The position numbers were made by a program, and so were the translations under genes. This document shows, piece after piece, positions 36,610-47,855 of a DNA stretch of 64,000 bases (the first letter of the stretch is position 1; each line of letters begins with the position of its first letter). The DNA comes from Cokeromyces recurvatus (taxonomy: Eukaryota > Mucoromycota > Mucoromycetes > Mucorales > Mucoraceae). The notes beneath the pieces were generated by a model. The model was not told the DNA's origin, did no database searches, and saw nothing but the letters and a program-made list of their open reading frames with translations. The stretch covers positions 124,001-188,000 of the forward strand of contig NW_026251413.1 of NCBI RefSeq assembly GCF_025118155.1, in the 5' to 3' direction.

Positions 36610-38429
36610 ATGAAACATCCAACAGTAGCTATAATAGGCTCAGGGTAATATTAAAATGAAATTATATCCATTTTATTATATTTTCGTTATTAACAAGTAG
36701 GTGTGTATAAAGGTTTAGTGGTATGGCCACTGCCATTAAACTAAAAAAGGAGTTAAATATTGAAGCAGATATTTTTGAATCAACCAGTGAAATAGGTGGA
36801 ACATGGAATTATAACACTTATCCTGGATGTGCTTGTGATATTCCTAGTCATCTTTATTCTTTTAGTTTTGAACTAAATCCTAGTAAATATGAAAGATATA
36901 TCAAATGAAGCTTTTTATTAAGTTTTTTTTTAACAGATTGGAGTCAACAATATAGCAGTCAAAAAGAAATTCATCAATATATGCTTCAGGTAGCTAAAAA
37001 ACATCGACTTAAGGAACAAACCCAATTCGAAACTCAAGTTGTTCGTGCCTCTTGGATTGAAAGTAAAAAGCAATGGAAACTTGAACTAAAATCTTTTCAT
37101 AATGAAACTAATCAGATTAAATATTACGATATTGTGTAAGTAAAATAGGGGGGGGAATGTTTGTATGTATGCGTGTGTGTGTGTATTTCTTTAATTTTTC
37201 TTCTTTCATTGAGTAAGCTAACTATTATAGATTAGTTTTTCTGGTATTGGTTCTATTCGTGTCCCAAATATTCCAAAAGAATTTTCAACATTTGAGGGAA
37301 AGATCATTCATTCTTCTCATTGGGATTCTAGTTATGACTTTTCAAACAAAAAAGTGGCTGTTATAGGAAGCGGGACAAGGTATATTATAATAACATTAAT
37401 AATAATATGAATTTACTTTATTTATTTACTTACTTATCTTTAGTTCTGTTCAAATTGTTCCTTCTTTACAAAAACAAGTGTCTCATCTTTACAATTATAT
37501 ACGTACACCTACATGGATCACACCTCGTAATCAGTTTTATTATCCTGATTATGTTAAATGGCTTTTTGGGGTCTTTCCCTTTCTTATGTATCTCTATCGG
37601 GCTTACCAATTCTTTATTCGTGAATTAAGATTTAGTATTTGGGGTAACGCTAACTCTCAATTAGCAAAACGTAATCGAGCACGTCTGGAGAAAGAGATGA
37701 GTCATATACTATTATCAAGGGGGAGACCTGATTTGATCTCTAAGCTTATACCCAATGTAGCCCCTGGATGCAAACGTTTTGGTGTCTCGGATAATTATTT
37801 ACAATCCCTTTGTGAGGATAACGTAACTGTCCATTGCTCCTCTATTGAAAAGGTGGAAGGTAAAACGATTATAACGTCTGATGGATCTAGGGCAGAAGTA
37901 GATGTCCTGTGTCTTGCTACTGGATTTGATGTAAACGGATTCTTGGGCGATTTACAAGTATATGGACGGAATGGTATCTGTTTAAATAAATTATGGGAGG
38001 AAATGCCTTCAAAGACTTATAAAACAATAAATGTGCATGGATTTCCTAATCTTTTCCTCTTGCTTGGTCCTGGTTCTGGTCTAGGACATAATTCAGTTGT
38101 AACAATGATTGAATGGTAAGTAGGTTACCCATACATGTACAGTCTCTCTTATCTAATATAACTCTATTAGTCAAGTGGATTACAGCATTCGTATAATAAA
38201 ACACATGATGAAAAATAACATCGTTAGCCTAGATCCTAAAAAGGAAGCTCAAGATCGATTTTATTCAAAGCTTCAACATGACTTTAAAGGCACTACATGG
38301 GTAACTGGATGTCAATCATGGTATATTGGCAGGACAGGAGATATCCAATTTCTTTGGCCAAAGACTGTAACTAGCTACTATTTAACTTTAAAAAAGAATG
38401 TATTTGATGATTATATCCAAACTTATTAA
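36610..38429 (+). CDS. FAD-dependent monooxygenase (Baeyer-Villiger/FMO type)
   Basis: Flavoprotein that oxygenates ketones or heteroatoms with NADPH; the substrate is unknown. Six exons (36610-36644, 36713-36882, 36937-37135, 37236-37379, 37444-38115, 38171-38429) give 492 residues. Motifs in order are the FAD Rossmann GxGxxG formed across the first splice join (AIIGSGFSGMA), EIGGTWNYNTYPGCACDIPS, the second Rossmann VAVIGSGTSSVQ, and the LATGFDVNGF motif. FxGxxxHSSHWD (TFEGKIIHSSHWD) matches the BVMO/FMO fingerprint. No signal peptide or C-terminal membrane anchor is seen. Its stop converges on COX18 with 64 bp between. Confidence 0.9.
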
Positions 38430-38493
38430 TAAAAGGTTCCAATAGCTAATTAGATTTTGCTCTATGCTTTATTTATTTCTGATTTTATTCTTA

Positions 38494-39542
38494 TTATTTT
38501 TTTGGTAAAGGTGGCATTTTTAATCCAGCTCTTACACTAGGTATTTTAAATGCTATATTTTGAGCAACACTGTACCATGCTGAAGTAAACCAATACAAAC
38601 CCATAGCCGTAGGTATATTCGCTGCAATAGGAATAAATGCAATTGAAAGCACTCTAAATGAATTTGTCATTATCTTTTGTATTTTATTTTGGTTTCCTCT
38701 TGCATACCACGCATTCAGCTACAGTAATAAAGTAAATGTTTGCATTCTTTTTTTCGTTCTTTCTTTCTTTCTTTCCTTTCATTTACCTCAACATTAATTA
38801 AATTACCCGCTCCGATCAAGATAGGCAAAATCATTGTTGAATCCGTTGCTGTTAAATCTACAAACCAGGCCAACCCACCATCCAACATCCCATCGGCAGG
38901 TACATTCGTCGTTTTTCCGAACCAAGGTAACGGAAACGCTGTTATATGTCTTAATGTCAATGACATGGATACAAACAAAGGAATCTGAATCCAGGGCAAT
39001 ACCACTATTTTCCAACGTGAACATCCATAATGTGCATAAATAGAATTAACTTTTTTTCGGTACTGCTTTTGTAATTCAGATTGGTATCGTTGATAATTCC
39101 AGCCTTTAGCACTGGATTCTTTGGCCAGTTGTGTTTTGAATGTCTCTGCCCAGCTTTGAATAATGGGAGCTAAATTAATCATTTTACCCAAACTACGTTG
39201 TTGATAAATGGCGATGGGTAAAGTCATGGTCGATCGAAGTAGTAATGTACTGGCTATGATGGTAGCCCACCAAGGTAACCCAGCATCATGCACAGTATAA
39301 AGAAAAGATTCATTAGCTGCCAAGATAGCAGGTAAAGTAGTATCGCTAGTGTCTGTCAGTGTTACTGATTCTGTTGTGAGAGGCAAAACTGCCGATTGTA
39401 AAAATCGTTTATATTTGGTATCATCATGAACAGTTGAAAAAGGAACATTATAATTTAAAAGACAAAGGGATGATTTGTGTTTATACAAAAAAGAAGTTGG
39501 CAGTCGTTTTTTAATACTACATTGTAAAATGGATAAATTCAT
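38494..39542 (-). CDS. COX18: mitochondrial inner-membrane insertase COX18 (Oxa1/YidC family)
   Basis: Moves the C-terminal domain of Cox2 across the mitochondrial inner membrane. Two exons (38787-39542, 38494-38718) give 326 residues. N-terminal MNLSILQCSIKKRLPTSFLY is a presequence-like start. The upstream open frame lacks an ATG and is excluded. The core reads LPWWATIIASTLLLRSTMTL, then YAHYGCSRWKIVVLPWIQIP and LFVSMSLTLRHI, the COX18/OXA2 pattern rather than OXA1. The second exon supplies the last helices (ANIPTAMGLYWFTSAWYSVA) and ends PPLPKK. Confidence 0.88.
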
Positions 39543-40054
39543 TTTTAATGAAAATGCCAAAACAACAATAACAGCAACAAAAGTATGTTGAATATATTTC
39601 AAACTCAAATATGAACGGGACCCTTTCTTGACAGCAATTTAATAGTAATGCAATAATAAACTGAAGATCCCTCTTTTTAAATGTAGACTTTAACAAAGAA
39701 TGGCTGATTACATGAACATCATCTAATATTTAATCTACTTTTACTTATTCCTCAAAAGAAAAAAAAAATAAAACAGAGAGACTTTTCCTAAGTTTCCAAC
39801 TTATAATTTTACTAACTTAATACTTGACTCTTCTCACTAAAACATAACTTGTATAAAAACATATATTTCAAGTTCAAGCAAACTAGAATGTTGAATGAAA
39901 ATATTAAAGTCTTTAAAAGAAGGTTATAACATAATAAATATTTATCTCAAATCAATGTATTCTTTTGAAAGAATTATACAGCACACATCTATCAAATTGA
40001 GTGTTACAAAGGATGCTAGGTACACCTTGTTTAACCAATCCTTGTAACTATTTA
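39543..40054. other. gene-free gap up to the Tc1 target TA
   Basis: AT-rich COX18 promoter side. No feature before the TA at 40053-40054. Confidence 0.6.
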
Positions 40055-40133
40055 CACTATTTTCACAAATTATTCGTGCACCTTCAGGAAAAAAATCTGT
40101 GCAGTTTAAAAATAAAAATTGATTTAGGCTCAG
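40055..40133 (+). repeat. left terminal inverted repeat
   Basis: Begins CACTATTTTCACAAATTA and ends TTTAGGCTCAG. 77 of 79 positions match the right repeat. Confidence 0.95.
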
Positions 40134-40236
40134 GAATAAACTTCGGCCATTAAAAGGAAATAGTTTCGTGCAATTAAAGAAAAAAATTTCGCGCAGTATC
40201 AGGAGCCTTTCTTTCTCACTTTATATTCAATTCAGT

Positions 40237-41592
40237 ATGGACTCTTTTATTCACGAAGACGGAAAAGGAAACATGTTAGATGACCAGGGAAATGAAGTTT
40301 TTACGATTGATATGGAAGTGGATGATGAAACTTATCCGCTTGAAAATGTAACGGATTTGAACCAGTACTTCGACGTAAAGCCACCTGAGAGAATGGAACA
40401 TGAAAAAGAAGAGAAGCTGTCTGAGGAGTCCAATACTAATGACCAAACATCTGAAAAGGGCAAGAGAACCTACAGACGCTACAAACCTGAAGATAAGGAG
40501 CGATTTTTTTTTCTTATTTATGAGAAAAACATGGGCATAAGAGAAGCAGCTAGAGCCCTTAAAATGCCAGAGACCACTGCTCAAAGTTGGTACAAAAAAG
40601 AAAGCCAGAATCCAGAGGAAGTGATTGAAAGAAAAAAGGGTAGTGGCAGACCTGTGGGAAGACCACCTATCTTGAAAGAAGAGCATGAACAATTCTTGAA
40701 AGAGCTTATTGATGATAAGTCAAGTTTAGTTTTGGAGGAGATGATGGACAATTTGACAAGCAAGTTTGAGGACCTATCTATTTCAAAAACTGCTCTTTAC
40801 AACTTTGTGACCAAAAAGTGCAGAATTAGTTTGAAGAAAGCACACTTCCACTCAGTAGAGCGAAACAGCCCTGAAAAAATTCAGGAGAGACATGATTGGG
40901 TAGTAAGATGGAATGAAACAGACCTTGATTTCACGAGTAACTGCGTCTTTATTGACGAGGCAGCTTTCCATATCAACATGAAGCGCTCTGTAGCATGGTC
41001 AAAAAAAGGAAGCCGTGCTGTTGTAGTTGTACCCAAGACAAAAGCCAAAACAACAACTATTTTGGGTGCTATCTCTCCTTATGGTGTAGTAAACATCAAA
41101 GTAAGAAGACCAAGAGCACCTGTCCCTTTGAAGAAGAGAAAGACAGCAGGTAGTACTCAGGCTACTGGAAATACCAAAGGCGGAACTGTCACTGGGCACT
41201 ACTTCAATTTCATTACAAGTACCCTTGATATTTTGGATCAGCATGAGCAATTTAAGGACAATTACATTGTTATGGACAATGCTCCTATTCACAAGCATGC
41301 TGATATCAGAAAATACATTGAGCAACGCGGCTACGGCTGTGTTTATCTTCCAGCTTACTCCCCTGAGCTCAACCCAATTGAACAATTTTGGTCAGTATGT
41401 AAAAGCAAGCTTAAAAGAGAAGAGCTTTTGCAGGAAGAGACATTGTCGTCTAGAATTGGGGATGCATGCAACAGAATCCTTTTGAGTGATCTTCAAGGAT
41501 TCTGCAGATACTCAGCTGCTAAATTCGAAGACTGTTTGAACTGTAAGCCAATGCAGTTTTCTTGTTTTTTTTTCGTGCACTTCATGCAATAA
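40237..41592 (+). CDS. Tc1/mariner transposase (D34E)
   Basis: 451 residues from the ATG at 40237. An in-frame leader from 40168 is possible. An acidic N-terminus is followed by a helix-turn-helix (RFFFLIYEKNMGIREAARAL, ALKMPETTAQSWYKK). Then comes GSGRPVGRPPILKEEH, resembling the GRPR/AT-hook linker of Tc1. A second HTH-like region is SISKTALYNFVTKKC. Catalytic triad: Asp in CVFIDEAAFH, Asp in IVMDNAPIHK, and Glu in AYSPELNPIEQFW, with 34 residues between the second Asp and the Glu. A basic insert (PRAPVPLKKRKTAG) precedes GHYFNFI. All catalytic residues are present. Confidence 0.95.
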   Translation: MDSFIHEDGKGNMLDDQGNEVFTIDMEVDDETYPLENVTDLNQYFDVKPPERMEHEKEEKLSEESNTNDQTSEKGKRTYRRYKPEDKERFFFLIYEKNMGIREAARALKMPETTAQSWYKKESQNPEEVIERKKGSGRPVGRPPILKEEHEQFLKELIDDKSSLVLEEMMDNLTSKFEDLSISKTALYNFVTKKCRISLKKAHFHSVERNSPEKIQERHDWVVRWNETDLDFTSNCVFIDEAAFHINMKRSVAWSKKGSRAVVVVPKTKAKTTTILGAISPYGVVNIKVRRPRAPVPLKKRKTAGSTQATGNTKGGTVTGHYFNFITSTLDILDQHEQFKDNYIVMDNAPIHKHADIRKYIEQRGYGCVYLPAYSPELNPIEQFWSVCKSKLKREELLQEETLSSRIGDACNRILLSDLQGFCRYSAAKFEDCLNCKPMQFSCFFFVHFMQ

Positions 41593-41634
41593 TAAATCAT
41601 GAATTTTTAAAATTAATTTGAATGAATTTTTTTT

Positions 41635-41713
41635 CTGAGCCTAAATCAATTTTTATTTTTAAACTACACAAATTTTTTTCCTGAAGGTGCACGAATAATT
41701 TGTGAAAATAGTG
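41635..41713 (-). repeat. right terminal inverted repeat
   Basis: Reverse complement of 40055-40133 with two substitutions, followed by the TA target copy. Confidence 0.95.
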
Positions 41714-41775
41714 TATTTTCTTTTCTTTTCTTTTTTTTTAAGATATATTTATTTTAGTTTGATTTATTATCTGTA

Positions 41776-42755
41776 ATGAAGATCTATACAAAGACAGGCG
41801 ACAAAGGTAAAAAAAAAAAATCAATATATATTTGCATAAAGTAAATACTCTTCTTTAACATCATGAAGGAACTTCCGGACTATATAACGGTGAACGCAGA
41901 GATAAGGATGATGTTATTTTTGAAGCTTTAGGTTGGTAGTGATTTCTTTTAAAGTTGATAAAACAATTCTGACCCCATTCTTTATAGGCACAACAGATGA
42001 ATTAACTTCTAACATTGGGTAAGAAGCACTTGTTAAACATTATAAAACATCTTTTAAATTCATAAATAGATTATCCACTGAATTTTTAATGGACTATACT
42101 TGGGGGCTTGATTTAATTAAGCAACTAACTACAGTACATATTTAAAACAATTAACGTGTCATATACATGTATATTTAATAATAACTATCCTATATTATAC
42201 AGATTCAGTGTAATTTGCAAGATATAGGCTCAAATATTGCAACGCCTCGGGAACATTCTAATGCAGTTCGATTAGGTAAAATAAATTATTCTGCTCATTA
42301 ACAATGTCTTTATATTAAAAATAATTATAAAAAGCACAAACTAGATTTGATCCTGATAAGGTTCATGTAACTCAATTAGAAAACTGGATTGATGAATATG
42401 ATAAAAAATTACCGAAATTAACAAAATTCATTTTACCAGTAAGTGTATAATATATTATTAAATATTGAGATAATTGACTCGTGTTAATTAGTCTGGAGGT
42501 AAACCAAGTGCTAGTTTACATGTTACGCGTTCAGTATGTCGTCGAGCAGAAAGAAGAGTACAGCCATTAACTCGAGACGGCATGTGTGAAGAATCAGTTG
42601 GTGTATATTTAAATAGGTACTGACAAGAAAAAAAAAACCCCCCTCCCGATATTATTTTATTAACATTATTTCTATATAGATTAAGTGATTTCTTATTTGT
42701 TGCTGCTAGATGGGCTGCGCAATCTTTAGGAAGAGAAGAGAGAATTTACAAATAA
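41776..42755 (+). CDS. cob(I)alamin adenosyltransferase (PduO/MMAB type)
   Basis: Makes adenosylcobalamin, the cofactor of methylmalonyl-CoA mutase, in mitochondria. Eight tiny exons (41776-41806, 41869-41931, 41988-42018, 42070-42133, 42203-42275, 42335-42438, 42492-42616, 42680-42755) give 188 residues. Motifs are IYTKTGDKGTSGLYNGERR (ATP-binding start), TTDELTSNIG, LQDIGSNIATP, RFDPDKVHVTQLENWID, LPSGGKPSASLH and SVCRRAERRV (conserved Arg/Glu), with SDFLFVAARWAA at the end. No obvious mitochondrial presequence: the protein starts MKIYTKTGDKG. It begins 60 bp past the transposon's right-hand TA. Confidence 0.93.
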
Positions 42756-42960
42756 GCTTAAAGAAATATTCTGCTATTATGTAAAGAAAAGTGAATCTTA
42801 TTAAAAATATGAGTGATACGACTTGGCATTAAAAGAAAATCAATTGTCTGAGTTTTTTTGTCCAGTGATTTTTTTTTTTTTTTTTTTTTTTGCGACAAAA
42901 CATGAAGTTGAACAGTGTTTGTTAAGGGCTTCCTCTCTCTTTTCGATATAAACGTCCGAA

Positions 42961-43481
42961 ATGGTAAAATACATTATAAGCCAAATGACGAAATAAAGAA
43001 AGACATGAATCATAACAATGGATGGATGAAATTGAAATGGATGGATGGATAAATTATATCAAATTAATTAATTACAATTCCATATAATCATTCATTCTGT
43101 ATTTTTTTTTTTTTATGAATTACACAAATTAGATTCAAAGTCTTTATTTTCATTGGCAAATGCAATTACATCTAACACTTGCTAACACTTATCATTTATT
43201 CTGTTTAGCCTCAGCAAATTAAGGATATCAAGCAATTCCTTGAAATTGCCCGCAGAAAGGATGCCAAGTCTGCTCGCATCAAGAAGAACCCTGATTCCGT
43301 CAAGTTCAAGGTTAGATGTTCTCGCTACCTTTACACTCTTGTTGTTAAGGACAAGTCTAAGGCTACCAAGCTTAAGCAATCTCTTCCCCCCTGTATGTTA
43401 TAATAGATAATATATTTTGTATTTATGCTTTGTCACTCATCTTTTTTTTTATTTTTAGCTCTCGTTGTTGAGGAGATCTAA
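42961..43481 (+). CDS. RPL38: 60S ribosomal protein L38 (eL38)
   Basis: Small cytosolic large-subunit protein. Exon 1 is the ATG alone (42961-42963), followed by a 245-bp intron. Exons 43209-43392 and 43459-43481 finish 69 residues: [60 protein letters not shown] and PPSLVVEEI. Length and sequence match eL38. The coding part is GC-richer than its surroundings, as for highly expressed genes. A long first intron after the start is common in ribosomal-protein genes. Confidence 0.97.
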
Positions 43482-43755
43482 GTTTGATAATTGCTTGAAA
43501 GTAAATCAGTAACACTTAAAAACAATAAAAATTGAAAGGCCTATCCCATGCAGAGGCATTTTTTTTAAAAAAAAATAGAAACAGCTTATGAAAACGATAA
43601 TAGAAACTACAACAATAAATATAGAGACAATGGAGTAAATAATATAATATATGAGCATGGAAATGTGTTTGTGTGAATATATAGCATTTAAGCTGATTGT
43701 ATAGTGAAAAAAAAAATAGTGTCTATATTATAAATTATGAAATCCTTAATAATTA

Positions 43756-44873
43756 TTACATTGGCACTTTTTCAGTATTTTCAGTTTCCTTTTGCTCTTG
43801 TGATGATTCTTTTCTTTTCTGATTGTCCAATTCTACTTGAGTAACTGTTTTTTGTCTCCATAATTTCTCTAGTGTTGTTTGTGAAGAGAAATTTTGAGAT
43901 TCTTTATAAATAAAATGTTAGTTTTACCGTACTAAATCCTTTATACATCTATATATGTGTGTATACAATTATTTTTAATTTACCTAACAATACTTGGTTT
44001 ATTTCGTCTGCTATAAGATTTCTACGTTCTTGGCTTAAAAGATCTCTCGTTTTGTCGTTTTCCAAGTTGGCATATGCGATCAATGTGGTCACACTATTTG
44101 TTAAATCAGCATAAATTTTGTTACAAGGTCGAAGATGAGTTTGAGCAAATTGAATAGCAGCTATATCGCCTAGAGTTCGTAAAGTTTCAATAAATTGTTG
44201 ACAACGCAATTTATACAGAATATAATGTGCTTTAGGTAATGATTTATTTGGTGAAGATAACGATTCTATGCGATTGATAGTATTGTATAATCTTATCAAA
44301 TTTGGAAAATGAGCTTCAATCAAATTGAAGGCTTTATCGATGTTGCCTTCTCTGACGGACTCGTAGATATCTGTTATCATGCATATAATATAAGAAAATA
44401 GTTATGTTTCTATTTATAGAATGTACCTTTTCTTGCTTTTATATAATCCCATTTGATTGAATTTTCTTCTAAACTTGAAAGGTTTGAAACATCTAGAATG
44501 ATGTCATTTAAACATAATTAAAATAAAGATAGTAATAAACATAAAGGAAATAAAGAGAGACTTACCAAAAGATGTTGTATTATCAATTATATCTACTAAA
44601 GTAAGTATAATTAATATTCTTTATCAATGTATTTTATTAACTACTCTTTTTTTTTTTTTTTTTACATGTATAATGCTAAATTATGCGTGTATATTTACAA
44701 ATGTATTAAAAGTTACCTAAATCGACATGAATGCCTGTTTCTTTCTGTATTAAATTTGTGCAACTATCTAACTGTTGCATTTCTTTTAAAAGTATTTTTA
44801 CTGTATCTGTATAACAGTAATGAAGTAAATACTCCATAACTATTGCTCGACATTCATTGTTATATTCACTCAT
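43756..44873 (-). CDS. LisH-CTLH-CRA protein (RanBPM C-terminal/GID type)
   Basis: Such proteins build the GID/CTLH E3 ligase and related scaffolds. Five exons (44717-44873, 44566-44595, 44427-44492, 43984-44370, 43756-43901) give 261 residues. MSEYNNECRAIVMEYLLHYC then YTDTVKILLKEM is the LisH helix pair. IKWDYIKARKDIYESVREGN then IDKAFNLIEAHFP is the CTLH motif. KLRCQQFIETLRTLGDIAAI with QFAQTHLRP is the CRA region. The C-terminal tail is charged (QKRKESSQEQKETENTEKVP). The SPRY domain of full RanBP9/10 is absent, so it resembles the separate C-terminal-type proteins of fungi. The exact subunit is not certain. Confidence 0.82.
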
Positions 44874-45330
44874 TGTTTACAATCGAAAAAAAAGAAAGAT
44901 AACGACCACAGATTAAAAGAAGCTGACTTTTATTTTTCACAATTAGAATCTGTGTTTATATTAAAAAAAAAAATCGTATTATTAACTAGATTATTTTTTT
45001 TTGATCCAATGGTGCGAGTAGATAGTAGTATGGAATGTGTTATTCAGGCCAGTTCGATATAATAGATTCAGAGAGAAAAAGAAAAGGATATAGTATTCTT
45101 GGATGAAATTGAGAATTTTTTTTATACGAGATGAATATTAAGACTATTCTTTGCCTGGCCGTCTATGCTGATCAATTCCAGTTTCATGAATATCATCTAA
45201 CTAGCTTGCTGACACTAAACAATGTTTAGCAATAACAGTCATGCATGCTCTTTAATATGGGGCGCACTTTTATTGTTGCCTTCTTAATGGGGAGGTTTTA
45301 ACATACGCTGTCCAACTTGATACTCTTTTT

Positions 45331-45372
<42 letters not shown>

Positions 45373-46094
45373 GTAAAAATAATATAACTACCTTTGACTA
45401 TGTAATATGTAAAGGCTATCCTTAAAAATATACATGTATATAAATATAACTGATTTATGCAGAGCGTTCTCTTTTCTTTTCTTTTTTATAAAACTAGTAA
45501 TAAAGTGTTAATACTTAGAGAAAAGATACGTTATATTGAGATGATAAAGAATACAGAAAATAATGGAAATGAATGTAGGTTCTTAGTTGTACTCTAATAA
45601 TTGAACAGTAAAACTAATGTTCTATGTTAGCAGTCAAATATAAAGATTGTGAACAAAATGGATATTTTTTTTTTCAAACCGTAGTGAGAAGATAGAGTTT
45701 TCTTTATCTATTAAAAGCAAATAAACGTTGTATTGTATTCCTTTTTATCATACTAGCTCCTATCTTTATACTTTTTCTCCTCTTGTTAATTAATTCTAAA
45801 AGAACGCATGTATTTTGTAAATGATAAAGTACTCATCATGTAGTGGACAAATGGTTATGTATTGGATTATATCGAATTAATAAAGATGCTATCAAGTTCA
45901 AAGGTATCTGAATAGGAATTACTGATATACTACAACTTATAAACTCTGTACTAATATCCCCTATATTACCTTTCAATTTCATACAAAATATTATGAAAAT
46001 ATCCTTTTAAAAGAGACAAGTGAAAATGATCCTTATAATTTAAAGTGGGAAATAGTGTATACAATCTATATTTATTTATTAATTTTTATTATGC
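44874..46094. other. gene-free AT-rich stretch
   Basis: A 33-base A run lies at about 45337-45369. A slightly GC-richer patch (about 45140-45330) has stops in all frames I read. No RNA gene seen. Confidence 0.55.
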
Positions 46095-47698
46095 CTAATC
46101 ATTATCGTCAAATACAATCTTCTTATTTGAAAGACCTTGTCCACTTAAAGCCTTTGACATAATTTCTTCTTGAATACGTTTAGCTTCCCAAGAAGGGTGA
46201 ACTGGTTCATTAGGAATATTATCTTTCTTGTGTGGTAGAGTAGGTTTGGGTGCAGGCTTTGGTGTAGACTTCTTCTTTTTGGGCTTATAATCAGGATTTG
46301 CAAGACGTTTTTCTTCACGTTTTTTATATGCCGAGGCAATATGATTTGCTTCACGGCCATACATTTCTTCCCATTGCCTGATAAACTCCAGTCAATATAT
46401 AATATAATACATATACTTACTTATATAATACTCACTTTCTTCTTTGTCTTTGACCAGGTCTATTAGGCTTCTTAGTACCTTCATAAATCTTTTTGAAATC
46501 TTCATCATCCTTTTCATCATATACTCCTCCTCCTCCTCCTAGTGACTCTATAAATTCTGAACTACCAGCTAATTTTGTACGTGTTCTTTTAGCATCCGAT
46601 TTCTTTACCTCCTCTTCTTCTGCTTTTCGCTTTTTAGCTTCTTCAGCTTCCTTTTTTTTTAATACATCAGCCTTTCGTTTTTCAATTTTTTCAATGTTTC
46701 CTCGAATAATGTTTTGGAAAGCTTTTAAAAGCTCGTTCACTTCTACAAGAACAGGCTTGCTCGCAACTAATCGAGATTCTACATTCTGTGTTAATTGATC
46801 ACTTGTTTTTTCAACTTTAAGAGAAGAATCAATCACTTCTTTAATAGCTTCCTCATCTTTAAGTGTTTCATGCTTTCGAAGTTTGCTTTTTAATGTCTTT
46901 TTAGCAAGTACATCTAAATCAACGTTCTAAAAACTTATAGTAAATAATCTTGATATGATTATAAATCTTTATATCTTTTGTACCTTTAATATTTCTAGTT
47001 CTTTTTCATAATATTCAAGGTCCTCCTTAGTTAATTTCTTTTTAGGTTTCTTTTCTTTTTTATCTCCTTCTGCTGCTTTTGACTCTTCGTCTTTTTCTTT
47101 CTCCTCTTTGGAACTATAAGGGAAAAAAAAAAAAAAAAAAAAAAGAGCTTTAGAATCATTACATATATTTATATACATATACATATATTACTTTTCTACC
47201 GATTCACGGGCTGTTTTGATTTTTCTGATTTGTTTAGGAATTTCTGCGACCTTTGCCTTCTTCAATGCACTCTTCAATTCCCTGAGAGCTTGATGCTAAA
47301 AAAAGGATGATTAATTGATAAAAGCAGTAAAAAAATTCGTTTCAATCGTACATACGAGTTTGGTTTCTAATTTTAATTTTCTTGCATTATAAAGATCTTG
47401 TTTTAAAGCCTCTGCCTCTTTTTCTAGATCTGTTCGTGCATTGTTATGCATCTTTTGATATTTTGCTCTTGAAGCAGCAATCAATGCAGTTTGAACATGT
47501 GTTCCTTCACCAACCTACATTGAATAGAAATTAGAAACTATATTTTTTTGTTCTCAAAGTGAACTTTTACTTGAGCGGCGAGATAATTGATTTTCCAATT
47601 TAAATTTTTTTTGGTAATTGTTTCTTTTCAATCGACTACATTATGAAAACGAATATTAAATAAGTTTTATTCAAGTCAAATTAATAAAGACTAACCAT
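46095..47698 (-). CDS. Bud22/SRFBP1-like nucleolar protein, possible 5' frameshift
   Basis: The family works in early 40S rRNA processing (Bud22) or binds SRF (SRFBP1). It has about six exons. The reading proceeds through KKNLNWKINYLAAQ, THVQTALIAASRAKYQKMHN, KLHQALRELKSALKKAKVAE, NVDLDVLAKKTLKSKLRKHE and a Lys/Glu-rich region with SLGGGGGVYDEKDDEDFKKI. It ends in the diagnostic PVHPSWEAKRIQEEIMSKAL and KKIVFDDND. The only available start is an ATG-only exon at 47696-47698 spliced to 47635. That frame hits a stop after an 8-base A run (47605-47612, T on plus); nine A would connect it to the conserved frame. So either a one-base deletion or assembly error exists, or the start is elsewhere. Confidence 0.75.
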
Positions 47699-47855
47699 TA
47701 AATATTTGGGTTTATATAAATTATTTACAAAGGTTGATGTTATAATGAAAAGAATGAATGAAATACTTCAAAATTAAATAGCGATAAGCCACCAGAAAAA
47801 AAAAAAAAAAAAAGAGAAGTAGAGTATCGGACATGTAAAAATAATAAATCATAAT

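Larger units (their letters stand above)
40055..41713 (+). mobile_element. Tc1/mariner-type DNA transposon, apparently complete
   Basis: A 1659-bp element flanked by the target dinucleotide TA (40053-40054 and 41714-41715). It is bounded by 79-bp terminal inverted repeats that differ at two positions. It contains one intronless transposase frame without stops or frameshifts. Base composition of the coding part is visibly less AT-rich than the flanks. It lies between COX18 and MMAB without breaking either. Confidence 0.95.

Noticed and set aside
39543..39608. Upstream extension of COX18
   Set aside because: The extended frame begins with TTG; the ATG at 39542 gives a normal presequence.
40276..40692. 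Minus-strand open frame of 138 codons
   Set aside because: It lies fully antisense to the transposase and its sequence follows from the complementary strand; no family features.
46493..46798. Plus-strand open frame rich in Ser/Phe
   Set aside because: Antisense shadow of the Lys/Glu-rich region of the Bud22-like gene.
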